This document shows positions 22,836 through 34,702 of a stretch of DNA of 64,000 bases, one piece after another. Source of the DNA: Zingiber officinale (lineage: Eukaryota; Streptophyta; Magnoliopsida; Zingiberales; Zingiberaceae). The position numbers and the translations under genes are program-made. The notes beneath the pieces were generated by a model. The model was given only the letters and a program-made list of their open reading frames with translations. It searched no databases and was not told where the DNA came from. The stretch covers positions 19,275,173 through 19,339,172 of the forward strand of contig NC_055998.1 of the NCBI RefSeq assembly GCF_018446385.1. The letters run 5' to 3'. Within the stretch, counting starts at the first letter, position 1. The number at the start of each line of letters is the position of its first letter.

Positions 22836-25165
22836 GTGAAAAGATGGGGATATCGAGCTCGGATAGTATCCTTGAGCTCTCAAGTAGCCTCCTTGTCCGT
22901 ATGATCCTGCCATCCGACTTTAACCAGTCGGATAGTTTTGTTCCGCAACTGACGCTCTTTCCGGTCTAAAATTCATACCGGAACCTCCTCGTAGGTCATG
23001 TTAGGCTATACGGGAACTGAAATATCTGTCAGCACATGTGTCGGGTCAGGTACGTATCTCCTCAGCATAGATACGTGGAATACGTCGTAAACGCCTATCA
23101 GGGACGGTGGTAGTATCAGACAGTAAGTTACCGCTCTAATCCTCTCCAAGATCATGAAAGGTCCAATGTATCGCGAAGCTAGCTTACCTCTGAGGTTAAA
23201 TTTCTTCACCCCTTTCGTGGGTGAAACTCGCAGAAATACATGGTCACCTGTAGAGAACTCCAAGGGTTTGCGTCTCCGATCAGCATAACTCTTTCGGCGG
23301 TCCTACGTCTCTTACATCCTCCGTCTGATAGTACGGACCAACTCTGCCTCATGCTGAGCTCTATGAGGTCCCAACAACTGGGCCTCCCCAACCTCATCCC
23401 AGAGAGTGGGTGTCCGACCAGGCATACCATACAACGCTTCAAACGGTGCCATCTGGATAGCCGAACGAAAGCTATTGTTGTAGGCAAACTCTACCAATGG
23501 CAAATGGTCCTCCCAACTGCCTCCAAAATCCAATACATAAGACCTCATTAAGTCCTCTAGAGTCTGAATGATCCGCTCTGACTGTCCATCTGTCTGCGGA
23601 TGGAAAGCTATACTGAAATGGAGCTGAGTGCCCAAGGCCTGCTGCAGACTCTGCCAAAAATGAGACGTGAACCGGGGATCTCTATCCGAAATAATAGTCA
23701 AAGGGACACCATGAAATCTGCTGATCTCCCGGCAATATAGATCTACCAATTGATCCAGGGAATCCGTCTTCCGGATCGCTAAGAAGTGCGCGAATTTGGT
23801 TAATCGATCAACGATTACCCCAAATCGCGTCATGGCCTCGTCGTGTCCTAGGCAAACCCACCACAAAGTCCATGGTAATGTGTTCCCGTTTCCACTTAAG
23901 AATATGAATCTGCTGAAGTAAGCCGGCAGGTCTCTGGTGCTCGGCCTTCACCTATTGACAGACAAGACATCTAGCTACAAATTCTACGATATCTTTCTTC
24001 ATACCGTTCCACCAGTAGGAACGCCTCAAATCTCGATACATGCGAGTCCCGCCTGGGTGGATCGTAAATCGAGAGCGATGAGCCTCCTGAAGTAGCTCCT
24101 GTAAGACCGGGTGAGACTGAGGTACGCATCATCTACCTCGGAAGTATATAATACCCTCCTCATCTTGGGTAAACTCGGTCTGCTGCTCGAAAGCTATCTG
24201 GCTGCCTATAAATTGCAAATGTTGATCACCAGCCTAGCCTCTCGGATCTTCATCCTGATCGACGACTGAGCAACCATGGTAACCAGAATACCCGCTCTGT
24301 CTGTCCCTGCTCCTGAAGGCCCAACTCGGAGAAATCCTGAATCAAGTCCGTGGCTGAAACTCGATGGCAAGCCAAAGTCCCTCTGGACTTCCTGCTAAGG
24401 CAAAAATCATAATGGTAGCTAATGGTACAATCATAATCTTTCAGGAACTCTATCCATCTCCTCTATCGGACATTAAGTTCCTTCTGAGTAAAAAGTTATT
24501 TGAGACTCTTATGATCAGTGAGAATCTCAACTGTAATACCATAAAGGTGATGTCACCAAATCTTCAAGGCAAAAATAATGGCGGCCAGCAACAAATCATG
24601 TACAGGGTAGTCCTTATCATGCTCCTTCAACTGACGAGAAGCATAGGAGACTACTCTGCCGTGCTGCATCAGAACAATGCCCAAACCCTAAAGAGAAGCG
24701 TCGGTATATAGTACGAATCCATCCTCTCCAGAAGGTAAAACCAAAACTGGAGCTGACACTAATCTCCGCTTCAACTCCTGAAAGCTGGTCTCACAATCCT
24801 CGGACCACGTGAACTTCATGCCTTTCCTCGTCAGGCGTGTCAGTAACATAGCAACGCGTGGAAAAACCCCCAACGAGCCTCCGGTAATAACTAGCTCGAC
24901 AAAGGGAGTTGCGAGTCTCATGTATAGACTATGACAACTCCCAACTGGTAACAACCTCTATCTCCTATGGATCCACAGTATACCCATACTGGTGACCATG
25001 TGTCTCAATCATCTCACAGAAGACAATCAAAATACGCACTACTGATCTTCACATATAGATGTTCTCGTCGAAACATCTCTAGAACTATGCGAAGATGGTG
25101 TACGTGACTCACCTCGGATCTGAAATAGATCACAACATTATCAACAAAGACAATGGAAACCGATC
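22836..25165 (-). pseudogene. Chromovirus pol remnant: RT end, RNase H, integrase, chromodomain
   Basis: On the minus strand, in order: the end of reverse transcriptase with FVDNVVIYFRSEVSHVHHLR near 25080-25160, where the second Asp of the polymerase box is Asn; RNase H (FTWSEDCETSFQELKRRL, LYTDASL near 24690-24840, then TDHKSLK); integrase with the first Asp in FGVIVDRLTKFAHF, the second in TIISDRDPRFTSHFW, and the Glu in AFHPQTDGQSERIIQTLEDL (23312-23866); a C-terminal integrase segment (GPFMILERI, DVFHVSMLRRYVPDP) at 23006-23263; and a chromodomain ending (EEVPV, ILDRKERQLRNKTIRLVKVG, RARYPHLF) at 22840-23000 with three stops. Several frame breaks show it is dead. Confidence 0.85.
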
Positions 25166-25334
25166 CAACATCCTAGAAATACCAAATCATCGAGTCCATG
25201 ATAACATCTAGGGTACTATTAGCCTAAATGATAAAACCAAGAACTTATAATGTCCGTAAATCAGACATCCTCAACCATAAGATCCTCGACAATAAACACC
25301 AAGTAATAGATCCTCCAATGTGAGAGCAACGTTC

Positions 25335-25550
25335 CATCATAAAAAATACCACATAGGTGGGAGCAACGCTCTACCACAAGAAATCCTCAATATGTGGGAG
25401 TAACACTCCACTACAAATAATCCGTAATATGTATCTGCAATAAATATGGGAGCAATGCTCCGCTATAAGCAATCCACAATATGTGGGAGCAACGCTCCAC
25501 CACAAACAATCCATAACATGTGTGGGAGCAACACTCCAGCACAAACAATA
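25335..25550. repeat. Degenerate ~50-bp tandem repeat (TGTGGGAGCAACGCTCCA)
   Basis: At least five copies of a unit containing TGTGGGAGCAACGCTCCACC followed by ACAAANAATCCATAATA. Each copy contains a short hairpin (GGGAGCAACGCTCC). Confidence 0.8.
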
Positions 25551-25769
25551 CATAAGTGCCCAAGGCACCAAACTATCCAGCTAGAGACTGCACGAGATCT
25601 CTCTACCACAGATCACTGTGAGTAGCCTAGGGTATCACAACCTAGTAAGCAGATCAAATCCATAGTCAACTCTATCATCATCCTAGTGGGCCGGTCACCC
25701 ACTAATAGGAGAATTAGTTGACAGAGTAATACAACCAATAACATAATGTAGACACTCAACATTCTACAT

Positions 25770-26215
25770 TCAACATAGGTAGAATCATCATGATGCTACT
25801 AACCATACACCTGGCACACGTGCACACACAACATATGTATGATCGACACAATCCTCCAATTAGTACACACCAAACATACTCACAACATAGGTATAAATCA
25901 TCGTAATACCTCCAATAATGCATACCGACATGTGCATATATCAACATAGGTATAATCGACAATACACCTCAAACAACACTCACATGACATATATACACCT
26001 ATGCCAAGAGTATAATCAACGTAATACTTCCAACAAATCATAATCGACACGTGTACACACAGAGCAGATATAATGAACAAGATACCTCGAATATTACACC
26101 GAACACATCTGCACATATCACAACTCAGATTAAATCGATAAGATACCTCCAATAAAACACTCAAACACAGGTGCACATTTCACAACATATATTTAATCGA
26201 CAAAATACCTCCAAT
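25770..26215. repeat. Degenerate ~65-bp tandem repeat
   Basis: Six or seven diverged copies of a unit with ACATAGGTATAATCGAC, AATACCTCCAATAA and CACATGTGCACAT blocks follow one another. Confidence 0.75.
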
Positions 26216-27177
26216 AAACCAATCAGACCACTCGGGTATAATCTACTAGAAACCCACAAAAATCATATGTACATGCAACATAGCTATGAATAATCAGCAT
26301 ATATAACCCAAATCAACCTGGCATTCCCCATTCTACCTTCTATGTTACCCAACTAGGTACATACAGTCAAAAATGAAAGTCCACATGGAATAGGATACAT
26401 CGATCCTCTATAAACTGACCAAACCGATAATGGTATACCACTAATTCAGTCTTCTCCCCGTCAGTACAAGTCATGTACCCAATGTACTCAAGATATCCAA
26501 CTAAGCATGAATCACCCAAAGATCAGCATTTTTATAAAATAGAGTAAGTCGATCCCCTACTGATCGGACCAACCAAAATAATGAATCGGTGATCGACTAT
26601 CTAAATCTAACAAATGTACATTAATCCTCCGCAATCACAAATGTATATCGATCTACGACTACCCAAGTTGACAAACGTAAATCAGTCTTCTACTGACCGA
26701 TCTAACAAGAGTAAATCAATATTTACTGATAAAATTAACTAAGATAAAATGGTATACTACTGGCTAGGTCAACATGAAGATATAGATACTATCCACTACC
26801 CAGCTAATAATAGCAGAGGCTGGTATGTGCCTCAATCTGCTAACCAACTAGTAGTAATAGAAGCTAAAACTACTGGTGTATGATATGAAAAATCACCAGA
26901 AACTGTAATCCTTGATCTCTAATAGGGTCGATCATCACCAGAAACTGTAATATGGCTACAACATAAAACAAATACTAGATACAAAGTGCTATTACATGTC
27001 AGAACTATCATAGTCAACAATGCATATACCAACCAAAAAGGTAGGAAGACAATATACCAACATACCTCCTATAACTTGGAGATGTCCTGCCGCTGCTAGG
27101 TCCCAAAAATCCGAAAAGTCACATTGAGAAGACTAAAACACGAAATCCGAAACACGAAATATAAGACTCGTAAACCG

Positions 27178-27267
27178 AGCTCTGATACCACTAAATTGGT
27201 ATCAGATAAATCTTGAAAATCCAGAACACATATCAAGTATCGTATACCTGCTCTGATACCACTAAAT
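27178..27267 (-). other. Chromovirus primer-binding site, tandemly duplicated
   Basis: On the minus strand the 5' LTR is followed by AATTTAGTGGTATCAGAGC. The same string appears again about 72 bp further in (near 27178-27198). The first copy is at the functional position; the second came from a local tandem duplication. Confidence 0.8.
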
Positions 27268-30200
27268 TGTCACGCCCCGGGGAAGTTCCTGTTCAAAGAA
27301 ATTTCAGCAGTATCTCCCCTGTACGGGTGACAATCTGAAACATTTCTACAGACACAATATACATCAGCCACAGGTGGCTGGAATATATATACACAACCAC
27401 GCAGTTATATATGCAGCCTACTCGGCTGATACCACAAAAATACAACCACGCAGTTATATATAAATCTAACAGCCCACTCGCTGTACCAAAACCAAACACA
27501 GCGGAAATCCAATAGACAACACATACAACTATAAATAAAGACTGCTAGCCGGCTAGGCTTACACAACCAACAAACAATACAGAATACCACGTAACAATAA
27601 CAACACTCCAGAAACAAAACTGGAGCACAAAGCTAAATACACTGACACATAAATCAAATAAAACATAAAGGGAAACTGTAAGTCTTCTGATGTGATGTGG
27701 GGACCGGCAGACAGGATACTCCAAGCGACTCCACAACGACCTGGTACCTGAAAAAGATAGTGTCCACGGGGGTGAGTTCAACAATTCAGCAGATACCAGT
27801 TGACATGTATAGTAAGATATAACAGACAGTAATAACTATGGAGTACAGACTCCTGTACAAAAGTTGGAAATGCGCAATAAAATAGGCTGAAGAGAACTGT
27901 ACTCACCAGAGCCTCCTATCAGAATAGTCAGGTCGTCAGACCGAGAGTATCATAAATCCTGTATGCATGTCAAACATATGCATCCATCCAAATGCAGCAT
28001 ATAAGTGCAACAAACACAATCAGTATATGCATCAATGCATATGATGCCAATGACATAGTCACCTCTGACGCCAGTCAGTCATCTCACACACAATGGTGAG
28101 ACCGAGTGGGTAGGGCTGTGACAACCGTGCACTCTGACGTCACTGCTTCTGATGAGTCACCGAGTGGACGGGATGCTGTCGGAGTACACCTATCCTCCTA
28201 CCCTAAATCATAAATGGGGGAGCGCAATGCTCTCATCTCCCGGTGCACAATGACGGGGAGGGATCCCAGAGTGCTACCACGCTGCAGTACACTATCCATG
28301 AGCGTCCCAGCAGAGCACTACTGAGCAAACTGACGTGCTACCACGCTGCATCACGCTACCCATGAGCGGACCAACGGAGCACTGACAGTGATGAAACTGG
28401 CGATGTGCTCAATAATAATGGAGCAGACTATCGCGCAGCATACAATCATGCGAATGATGCATGACACTAAGCATGATAATATCCTGAACCAATCCACATA
28501 TATATATAAATGTATACCCTAGTATCAATAAGTCATATCCGAAGATCTAAGGTACACAAGACAAGTATGGTATAAACAAAAACCTGGGTCCTGAACATAA
28601 TAAGGCATGGTATGTCACTACCTCTATGAGCATATATATAATCATGTGGGTACTAACATAAAATGCATAACAGGTGAGTAAACAAGCATGTAACAGGTAT
28701 CCGGTAGTGACATATCGAAACAAGAACGAACATAATTATTACTAAAGGCTATAACCTACTAAACATATCAATGTGACATTATCAAAGATAAGTCAAAGTA
28801 CCCGCCTCAAATAGCAGGTCCAATCTAGTCAAATCCAACGTCGAGATACTCGTCCCGCGTCAAAGTCCTGCAACCACATAACGCATGGTACAACTAGGTC
28901 AAATATGAACTAGTGAGCTAAAGCTATCATGAACCAAATAGCTAACTTAACCCTAATCTGATTAGGGATCCATTCTCGTTAGTTCAATTAAATTTAACTC
29001 AATCCATGAACCCTTATCATCCTACAAACTCACCAAATTTGTTGTAGCTAATGGTGGCTCACGACTGAAAGAGTTTTCACCATCGAAAGATGATCTATTG
29101 CTACCCACTCTTTTCCTGCTAACATAACAATTCCGAATCAACTAATCCAATCTATCATTTCAGAAATGAAATGAAATTCTACACACTTCTTACCCCCAAT
29201 CCAAATATGTAGCCACTCCGTGAAAGATCCAGTGGCTGTTGTGATAAAGAGGAAGCTCTCCAGGCCATCCCACAATCCTTCATAAAAGAATCTCACTACT
29301 GAAATCATTCCCACTGATCAGATCAAGTTGAGATCAATAATTGGGGATCACAATCAAGCAACAACCCATCTTACAACCTAATCTTACCTCATGTGTGCCA
29401 ATCTATTGACAGGGGTGTGGTGGCCGGAATCAAGCAGAGACAGCAACAAACTATTAATGCTGTGATAGCCGGAACCAAGCTACTGTGATAGCCGGAACCA
29501 AGCTAGGTCACTGCCTTCCAACAATCAATCCAAAAATCACACTACGAATGCATCAACTACCCAATCAAATACCGGTGCACAACTAAAATTGCAAACTGAT
29601 CCTTACCTTCATCCAGTAGTCAGATCCCAAATCTGTACTAGCGGCTTACCCTTTGCCGGAGGTGGAAGAAACTCGCTGTGGGGGAAAAAGGCAGTGGCGT
29701 CGGCGTGGAAACTAGGGAACTGATACCTTGCTTCTGACCGTAAGTAACCCCAACAGAGATGCGTCGGCGACGAAGAACCTAGGGCACCGACAACGCGAGG
29801 AAGATGAGGATCGGTGAGGTGACGCCACGAAAGGCTATGGCACGGTGGGAGTTCGGCCTCGGCGCGCAGACCAGAAGAGAGGAAGGCGGTGGCGCGCTGC
29901 AGATCTAGGGCACATCGGCGTCGGTTGTGGTAGCTGGCGCGATGAAGAAGATGAAGAGGAGAAGAGTCGGGCGGAGGCGAGTCTTTGCTGTCACAGAAGA
30001 TAAAGGGAAAGAGGAGAAGGAAACTGCCGGCGCTAGGAGGTTAGGGCACGGGGTGAGTTCGGCGGAGGAGAAGAGGAAAGGCACGCGGGGGAAAAATGAG
30101 GGAAATGGCGGGGGAGAGGAGAAAAATAAAATAAAAGAAAAGAAAAAAGAAATGATTTAAAGAAAATAAACATTTCCTCGTTAAAACGGGATAGTCTAAA

Positions 30201-30333
30201 TAGGCTTTCCCGAGGCCTAGTTTTCATCCCCATAAACTCGTTCATACGGTACGTCTCCGAAAAATTCCAAAAAAATTTCTAAAAATTTCAGAAAATTTCC
30301 TTATCATTATTCGTCATTTTTCGATATTTTACA
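27268..30333 (-). repeat. Chromovirus 5' LTR (3,066 bp)
   Basis: TGTCACGCCCCGG...ATTTTACA, matching the split 3' LTR. It holds an extra ~680-bp block (27737-28414) that includes CACGCTGCA-type repeats and CACTGACGTC-like motifs. A short 24-bp tandem duplication (ACTGTGATAGCCGGAACCAA) near 29459-29505 is not in the other LTR. The right flank CACGG at 30334-30338 is the target-site duplicate. Confidence 0.9.
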
Positions 30334-30365
30334 CACGGTGTGGAAAGTGCATGATAGATCATGAC

Positions 30366-30573
30366 CAAGTCCCCTCCGGTCGTGTGGTAATTAAGATATA
30401 GAGTGTTGTCATATAAGATCTTGGGATCGAAACTTGGCATATCCGAGTATACCTTCTCCCTTGTCTTGACCACTTACACTAATGACTAATAATTACTCAT
30501 GATTTACCTTCTCTATATTAATCTAGGAACGGATTGACGGAAACGTTGAGTAAACGAATTATCTTTTACCACG
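30366..30573 (+). mobile_element. tRNA-derived SINE-like retroposon, copy 1
   Basis: This 208-bp unit lies between perfect 14-bp duplications (TGATAGATCATGAC at 30352-30365 and 30574-30587). A box-B-like GGGATCGAAACTTGG lies near 30422-30436. It shares with copies at 32826-33055 and 58855-59077 the order: tRNA-like head, TCATGATTTACCTTCTC-type middle, CTAGGAACGGATTGACGGAA, and a tail ending TTTTACCAC. No poly-A tail. Confidence 0.75.
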
Positions 30574-30587
30574 TGATAGATCATGAC

Positions 30588-31850
30588 ACATTGGCGGTGT
30601 ACCATCATGTGCAACAGGCACCCATGTGGCACACTTTATACTTTACATTGATGGTGCACTATCACGCACAACAGACACCCATTGAACTTCCTAAATTGCT
30701 ACGCAGGATGGCCTGTCCATTGAACTGTTGCACACACTAATAGTTTGGATCAAATTGAAGTGGTGGACCCAACTGGTCTTGGTGAATCAGCACAGTGACT
30801 ACCAGATTTAGATCGTTCAAGCCATCTAAAGTTCCAGATCAAATTTGGCTAGATATGGATCAAGGGATACAGTCCAAGGACGTGGGTGGCCAATATAAGT
30901 ACTAGAGTGGATTAGATAGAGTCACTTCAAATTGAAGAATTGACTGATTCTAACCAGCAGCAACCTTTTTTCTCTCTTCCAGCAAGTTTTTTTTTTCTCA
31001 CCGTAGACAAAGTTGTTGGCATTGAAAATGCACACTATCTGGATTCCTATGACTTTGTTCTGGAGTTGGTTGGACAGTGACTTCTTCCTCAATAGTTAAA
31101 GTTGGAAAAAGGTTATCAATCTCAATGTAGTCCTGAGTCTTATCTGATGTGATTAGCTTGACAGTTTCCAGCCCACCAAACAGATTGAGAAATCTCATGC
31201 AAATAAGTGTTTTGCCACTTACTGTGAAATTTATTGGCAGCCAGAGCAACTACACTTTTGGTTTGCACCGTAAAGTAGTTAGAGTGCATTTAGAGATGAA
31301 TAAAATTGAATAGGAACAGCTTATTCCCTCTGTGATTCACCTCTAATATTTGGCTGGACAACTTTAGGTGGATTAGGATGACTTATTCGAGTCCATCCAT
31401 TCAATAGAGGTGAAAAATTTTATTCCACCTCTCTTAGTAAAATTTTAGTATAATATTTTATAATTTAAATAATTATCTTTCTAGTTAGAAATGTTTTAGT
31501 TTATTTATTTAATTTTATGTAGGAAAAGAAAATTTGATGGAAAAAAATTATGAAAAAAAAGAAGATGAGTTGATGTATGTTTAATTTATATTAAAAAAAT
31601 TTGTATAACTTTTAGGAGTGTTGAAGTTGTATAACTTTTTAGAGTGTTGGACTTGTATAACTTTTGAGAGTATTGAAGAAGAAAGTTACTTTTTGAGAAC
31701 TTTGGATTTGTATTATTGTAAAATTGATTTCATATAATAATAGATGTGTATATGTTGAATAGGATGTGATAATATTAATTAGGATGTGTTGTTTAATTTT
31801 GTTGTATATATATTGAATTGAATTAAATTGCAGAAACAAATTGATTTTGT
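30588..31850. other. Intergenic, no gene supported
   Basis: A ~70-bp imperfect direct duplication lies at 30595-30690 (GTGTACCATCATGTGCAACA then GGTGCACTATCACGCACAAC). A minus-strand 83-codon frame at 30998-31249 has no family I recognise and no splice context; I do not call it a gene. The remainder is AT-rich. Confidence 0.4.
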
Positions 31851-31859
31851 CAATTTTTT

Positions 31860-32370
31860 TGGAATTTAGGGACAAATTTGATGACGAAAATAATTTATCG
31901 CCAAATTATTATAAATTACCGTGTGTCAGATAATTTTATGATAAATTTATTTTCATCCCAAAATTCGTCCTAATTGTGTGACGAATACGTGAATTCGTCC
32001 CAGAATCTAGGATGAATCCATAGATTTGTCCCAGAACTGAGACGAATTTTGAGACAGAAATAAATTAGCTATGACTATTTTGCGATGAATATTAGTTTTG
32101 TTCCATAATTGGCCATGAATTATAATTCGTTGCAAATTTCGTCGTCGAATTCGCCCCAATTTTGCAAGAATTTTACACTAAATATTATTTTTATTGTAAA
32201 ATTGCCAACGAATTTGACGATAAAAATATTGTTCGTTGCCAATTTCATCTCCAAATTCGTCGCCAAGTTGGTAACGAAAATTTTGATATGAAAATTTTTT
32301 TCGTTAATTCGTCCCAAAAGTTTTTATAATGAAAATTTTTTATAAATTCGTCTCAAATTTCGTTTCTAAA
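31860..32370. repeat. Array of TTCGTC/GACGAA motifs
   Basis: About twenty short motifs of the form AATTCGTCCCA, GACGAATTT and TTCGTTGCCAA occur on both strands over 500 bp. Arrays like this are typical of subterminal regions of CACTA/En-Spm or related DNA transposons. No clear terminal inverted repeats or target duplication were found. Confidence 0.5.
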
Positions 32371-32825
32371 TACTATTTTTTTTAATGGATTAACATTGAA
32401 TTAATTAGATAGAATCTTGTTAATCAGAGCACGCTATTAATCATTTGTGATAAATCAATATGTTCGTTAATCAGTACCTCTTTTTGATTAATGTGCGCAA
32501 CATGATTGCATGTTACAATCAGAGCCGTCGATGATGAGTGACATATTTATTTCTGCCTGACTTGCAATCTTGATTTGGTGAGCATGATACTGTAACAGGC
32601 GTCAATTAAATATCACGCGATGTCGGCGCGTTAGAGAGTATGGGACATGTCATGGGATGACATGGCGGTTCAATAATTTAAATGAGGAAAAATCGATGCA
32701 TATTGATTGTTAGTGTGTTTGAATTCAATCGAGTTTATTATTAATTTGTCGATTTTGTCTTAGCTTTGTTGATTTTAATTTTAGATGGTACAAATTATAT
32801 ACAACAGGACGAGTCATGATATGTG

Positions 32826-33055
32826 GTTAATTGGTCTCCTCACGGCGATGCGATGGTTAAGACATGGTGTGTTGTCATATGAGGTCTTGGAGTCGAAATT
32901 CGGCGTGATCGAGCATAACCTCCCCCATGTCTTGGTTATTTGCACTAATGGCTAGTAGCCACCCGTGATTTACCTCCTCCGTGTTGGCCTAGGGACAAGT
33001 TGACGGGGATACTAAGGACGAGTGAATCACCTTTCACCACATATCATATTTGCCA
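32826..33055 (+). mobile_element. tRNA-derived SINE-like retroposon, copy 2
   Basis: Flanked by CATGATATGTG at 32815-32825 and 33056-33066. The head has a box-A-like GCGATGCGATGGTTAAG and a box-B-like GGAGTCGAAATTCGG at the spacing of a tRNA gene. The middle (CCGTGATTTACCTCCTCCGT) and the segment CTAGGGACAAGTTGACGGGG align with the other copies, and the tail reads CACCTTTCACCAC. Confidence 0.8.
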
Positions 33056-34702
33056 CATGATATGTGATGAATTGAGCTAAGGGAGGATATTCATAAGATA
33101 GTATATAATCTACTTATGAAATCAAAGAATACATAGGGAAAATTTTGGAGACTCGAGCAATAGAATTTTCCTATCATAGACAATAATCGAATTTAGACAT
33201 TAGTTATGTCACTACCGATATATCTTGACAAAATAGCATATCATATATGAGAGCTCTATGAGGAGTACATCACATATGTGGAACTGATCAGAGAGTTACT
33301 TCGTTAGGTAGATCATGAAAATGAAGATGTATCATCTCTTCGAGAGGATCTTGATGAATTTAAGGAGGATTCAGAAGAGAATTCGAATGAAGATTCTAAG
33401 AGAATTTTGATGCCAACAAGCCTGAGTCCAGTACCCTTGATGAGCCTAGAGAGAGGTATTGTTTTAACTACTATTGCACTAATGTCAATCATAATGGGAG
33501 TAGTAATGACATATATATTTATTCTCTTAGAGTTATTTTTGGATTCATGTTACTGTCATTATGTGTTAACAACATGTTTATTATAATTGATTTGTTCATT
33601 TATTACAAATTAGATGTGTTGTGTATAGTATGATTGAATAATGTTGGTTAGATTTGACTTATGAATGATGAACGGAAATAGAGTTAGCACTTAATATTTT
33701 AAACTGAATCAGATTAACATTAAATTAATCATGAATTGCATACTTTATGAATTACACTAAATTATTAAATAATGTGTTATTTATATTAGATTATGACTAC
33801 TAAGAATAGCATAATTGAACTAAATAAAAAAAATAAATAGAGATAACTACAAAATATGACATTTCAAGTTGTGATATATATATTTGAGGAACATGAAGTT
33901 TTTGAAGTTGTCAATCAGGTTATGAAAATCAATTCTATAGATGATGACCTGGTTTGTGAATATGAGCAGTTACCAACGACTCATACTGTTTGAGTTGCCC
34001 TTAGAGAGAAATATAGTGGAGTGAACTTGAGTAAGGTTCGACAATTGACTATTAAGTTTAATAGTCGCAAGAAGTGTCTGAATGTAACCATAACCCAACA
34101 CTTGAGGGAAATGGTGAATATGATTTGGGAGCTAAAGGTTGCTGGTCATAAGTTGACAAATTAATAACAAGTTCTGGCATTAATTTACTCGCTTCCTGAT
34201 TTTTGGGAAACATTAAAATAGAATCTTACTCACAATGCAAATATCAAAACTTTCGCTGAATTGAAGGTTATGTTAGATCTAAGAGTAAGAACAAATGGTT
34301 CAAGAAGGAAAAGAGAAAGAAAACTAATAATGTTGTTGTTGGGCTGAGCCCAAACAAGAAGAAATTCAAAGGGAAGAAATATAGACAGAAACCTAAAAGC
34401 AAGTTAATTTGTTATAATTGTGGCAAGAAGGGTTACTTTGCTCGTGAATGTGTCGAGCTGAAAAAGATAGATTCATGTTTATCTTCTATCTATCAACATT
34501 ATGTTGGTAGTATAGTTTTGTTAATTGATTTTTATCCTTTATGGACTATAGATTCAGGAGAAATAAATCATGTAGCTCATGAACAAGCTACATTAGTGGA
34601 GTACCGTCAAGTACCAGATGACAATAAGTGAATATATATGAAACATAAGGATTGAAATTGACACATGCAAACTCAACCTACGTGGTGGGCATACCTTGTT
34701 TC

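Larger units (their letters stand above)
25166..27175 (-). other. Chromovirus internal region without recognisable gag, protease or RT
   Basis: This 2-kb segment occupies the place of gag, protease and most of RT, but I could not see a zinc knuckle, a protease DSG box or RT motifs in any frame. It is instead largely made of degenerate direct repeats (separate entries), with short frames such as 25371-25571 and 25756-26176 that are translations of repeats. Confidence 0.6.
9742..30333 (-). mobile_element. Tekay/Del-like chromovirus (Ty3/gypsy), interrupted by a copia element
   Basis: A minus-strand Ty3/gypsy element has LTRs starting TGTCACGC and ending ATTTTACA, flanked by CACGG at 9737-9741 and 30334-30338. 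The 5' LTR is 27268-30333. The 3' LTR is 9742-11485 plus 22106-22721, split by the copia insertion. A primer-binding site matching initiator tRNA-Met (TGGTATCAGAGC) follows the 5' LTR and a polypurine tract (AGTGGGGGAGAA) precedes the 3' LTR. Integrase followed by a chromodomain marks a chromovirus, and ~3-kb LTRs suit Del/Tekay. Only the RT end, RNase H, integrase and chromodomain remain, with stops; gag, protease and most of RT are not recognisable. Confidence 0.85.

Noticed and set aside
30998..31249. 83-codon minus-strand frame
   Set aside because: No family features, no promoter or splice context, surrounded by repeats.
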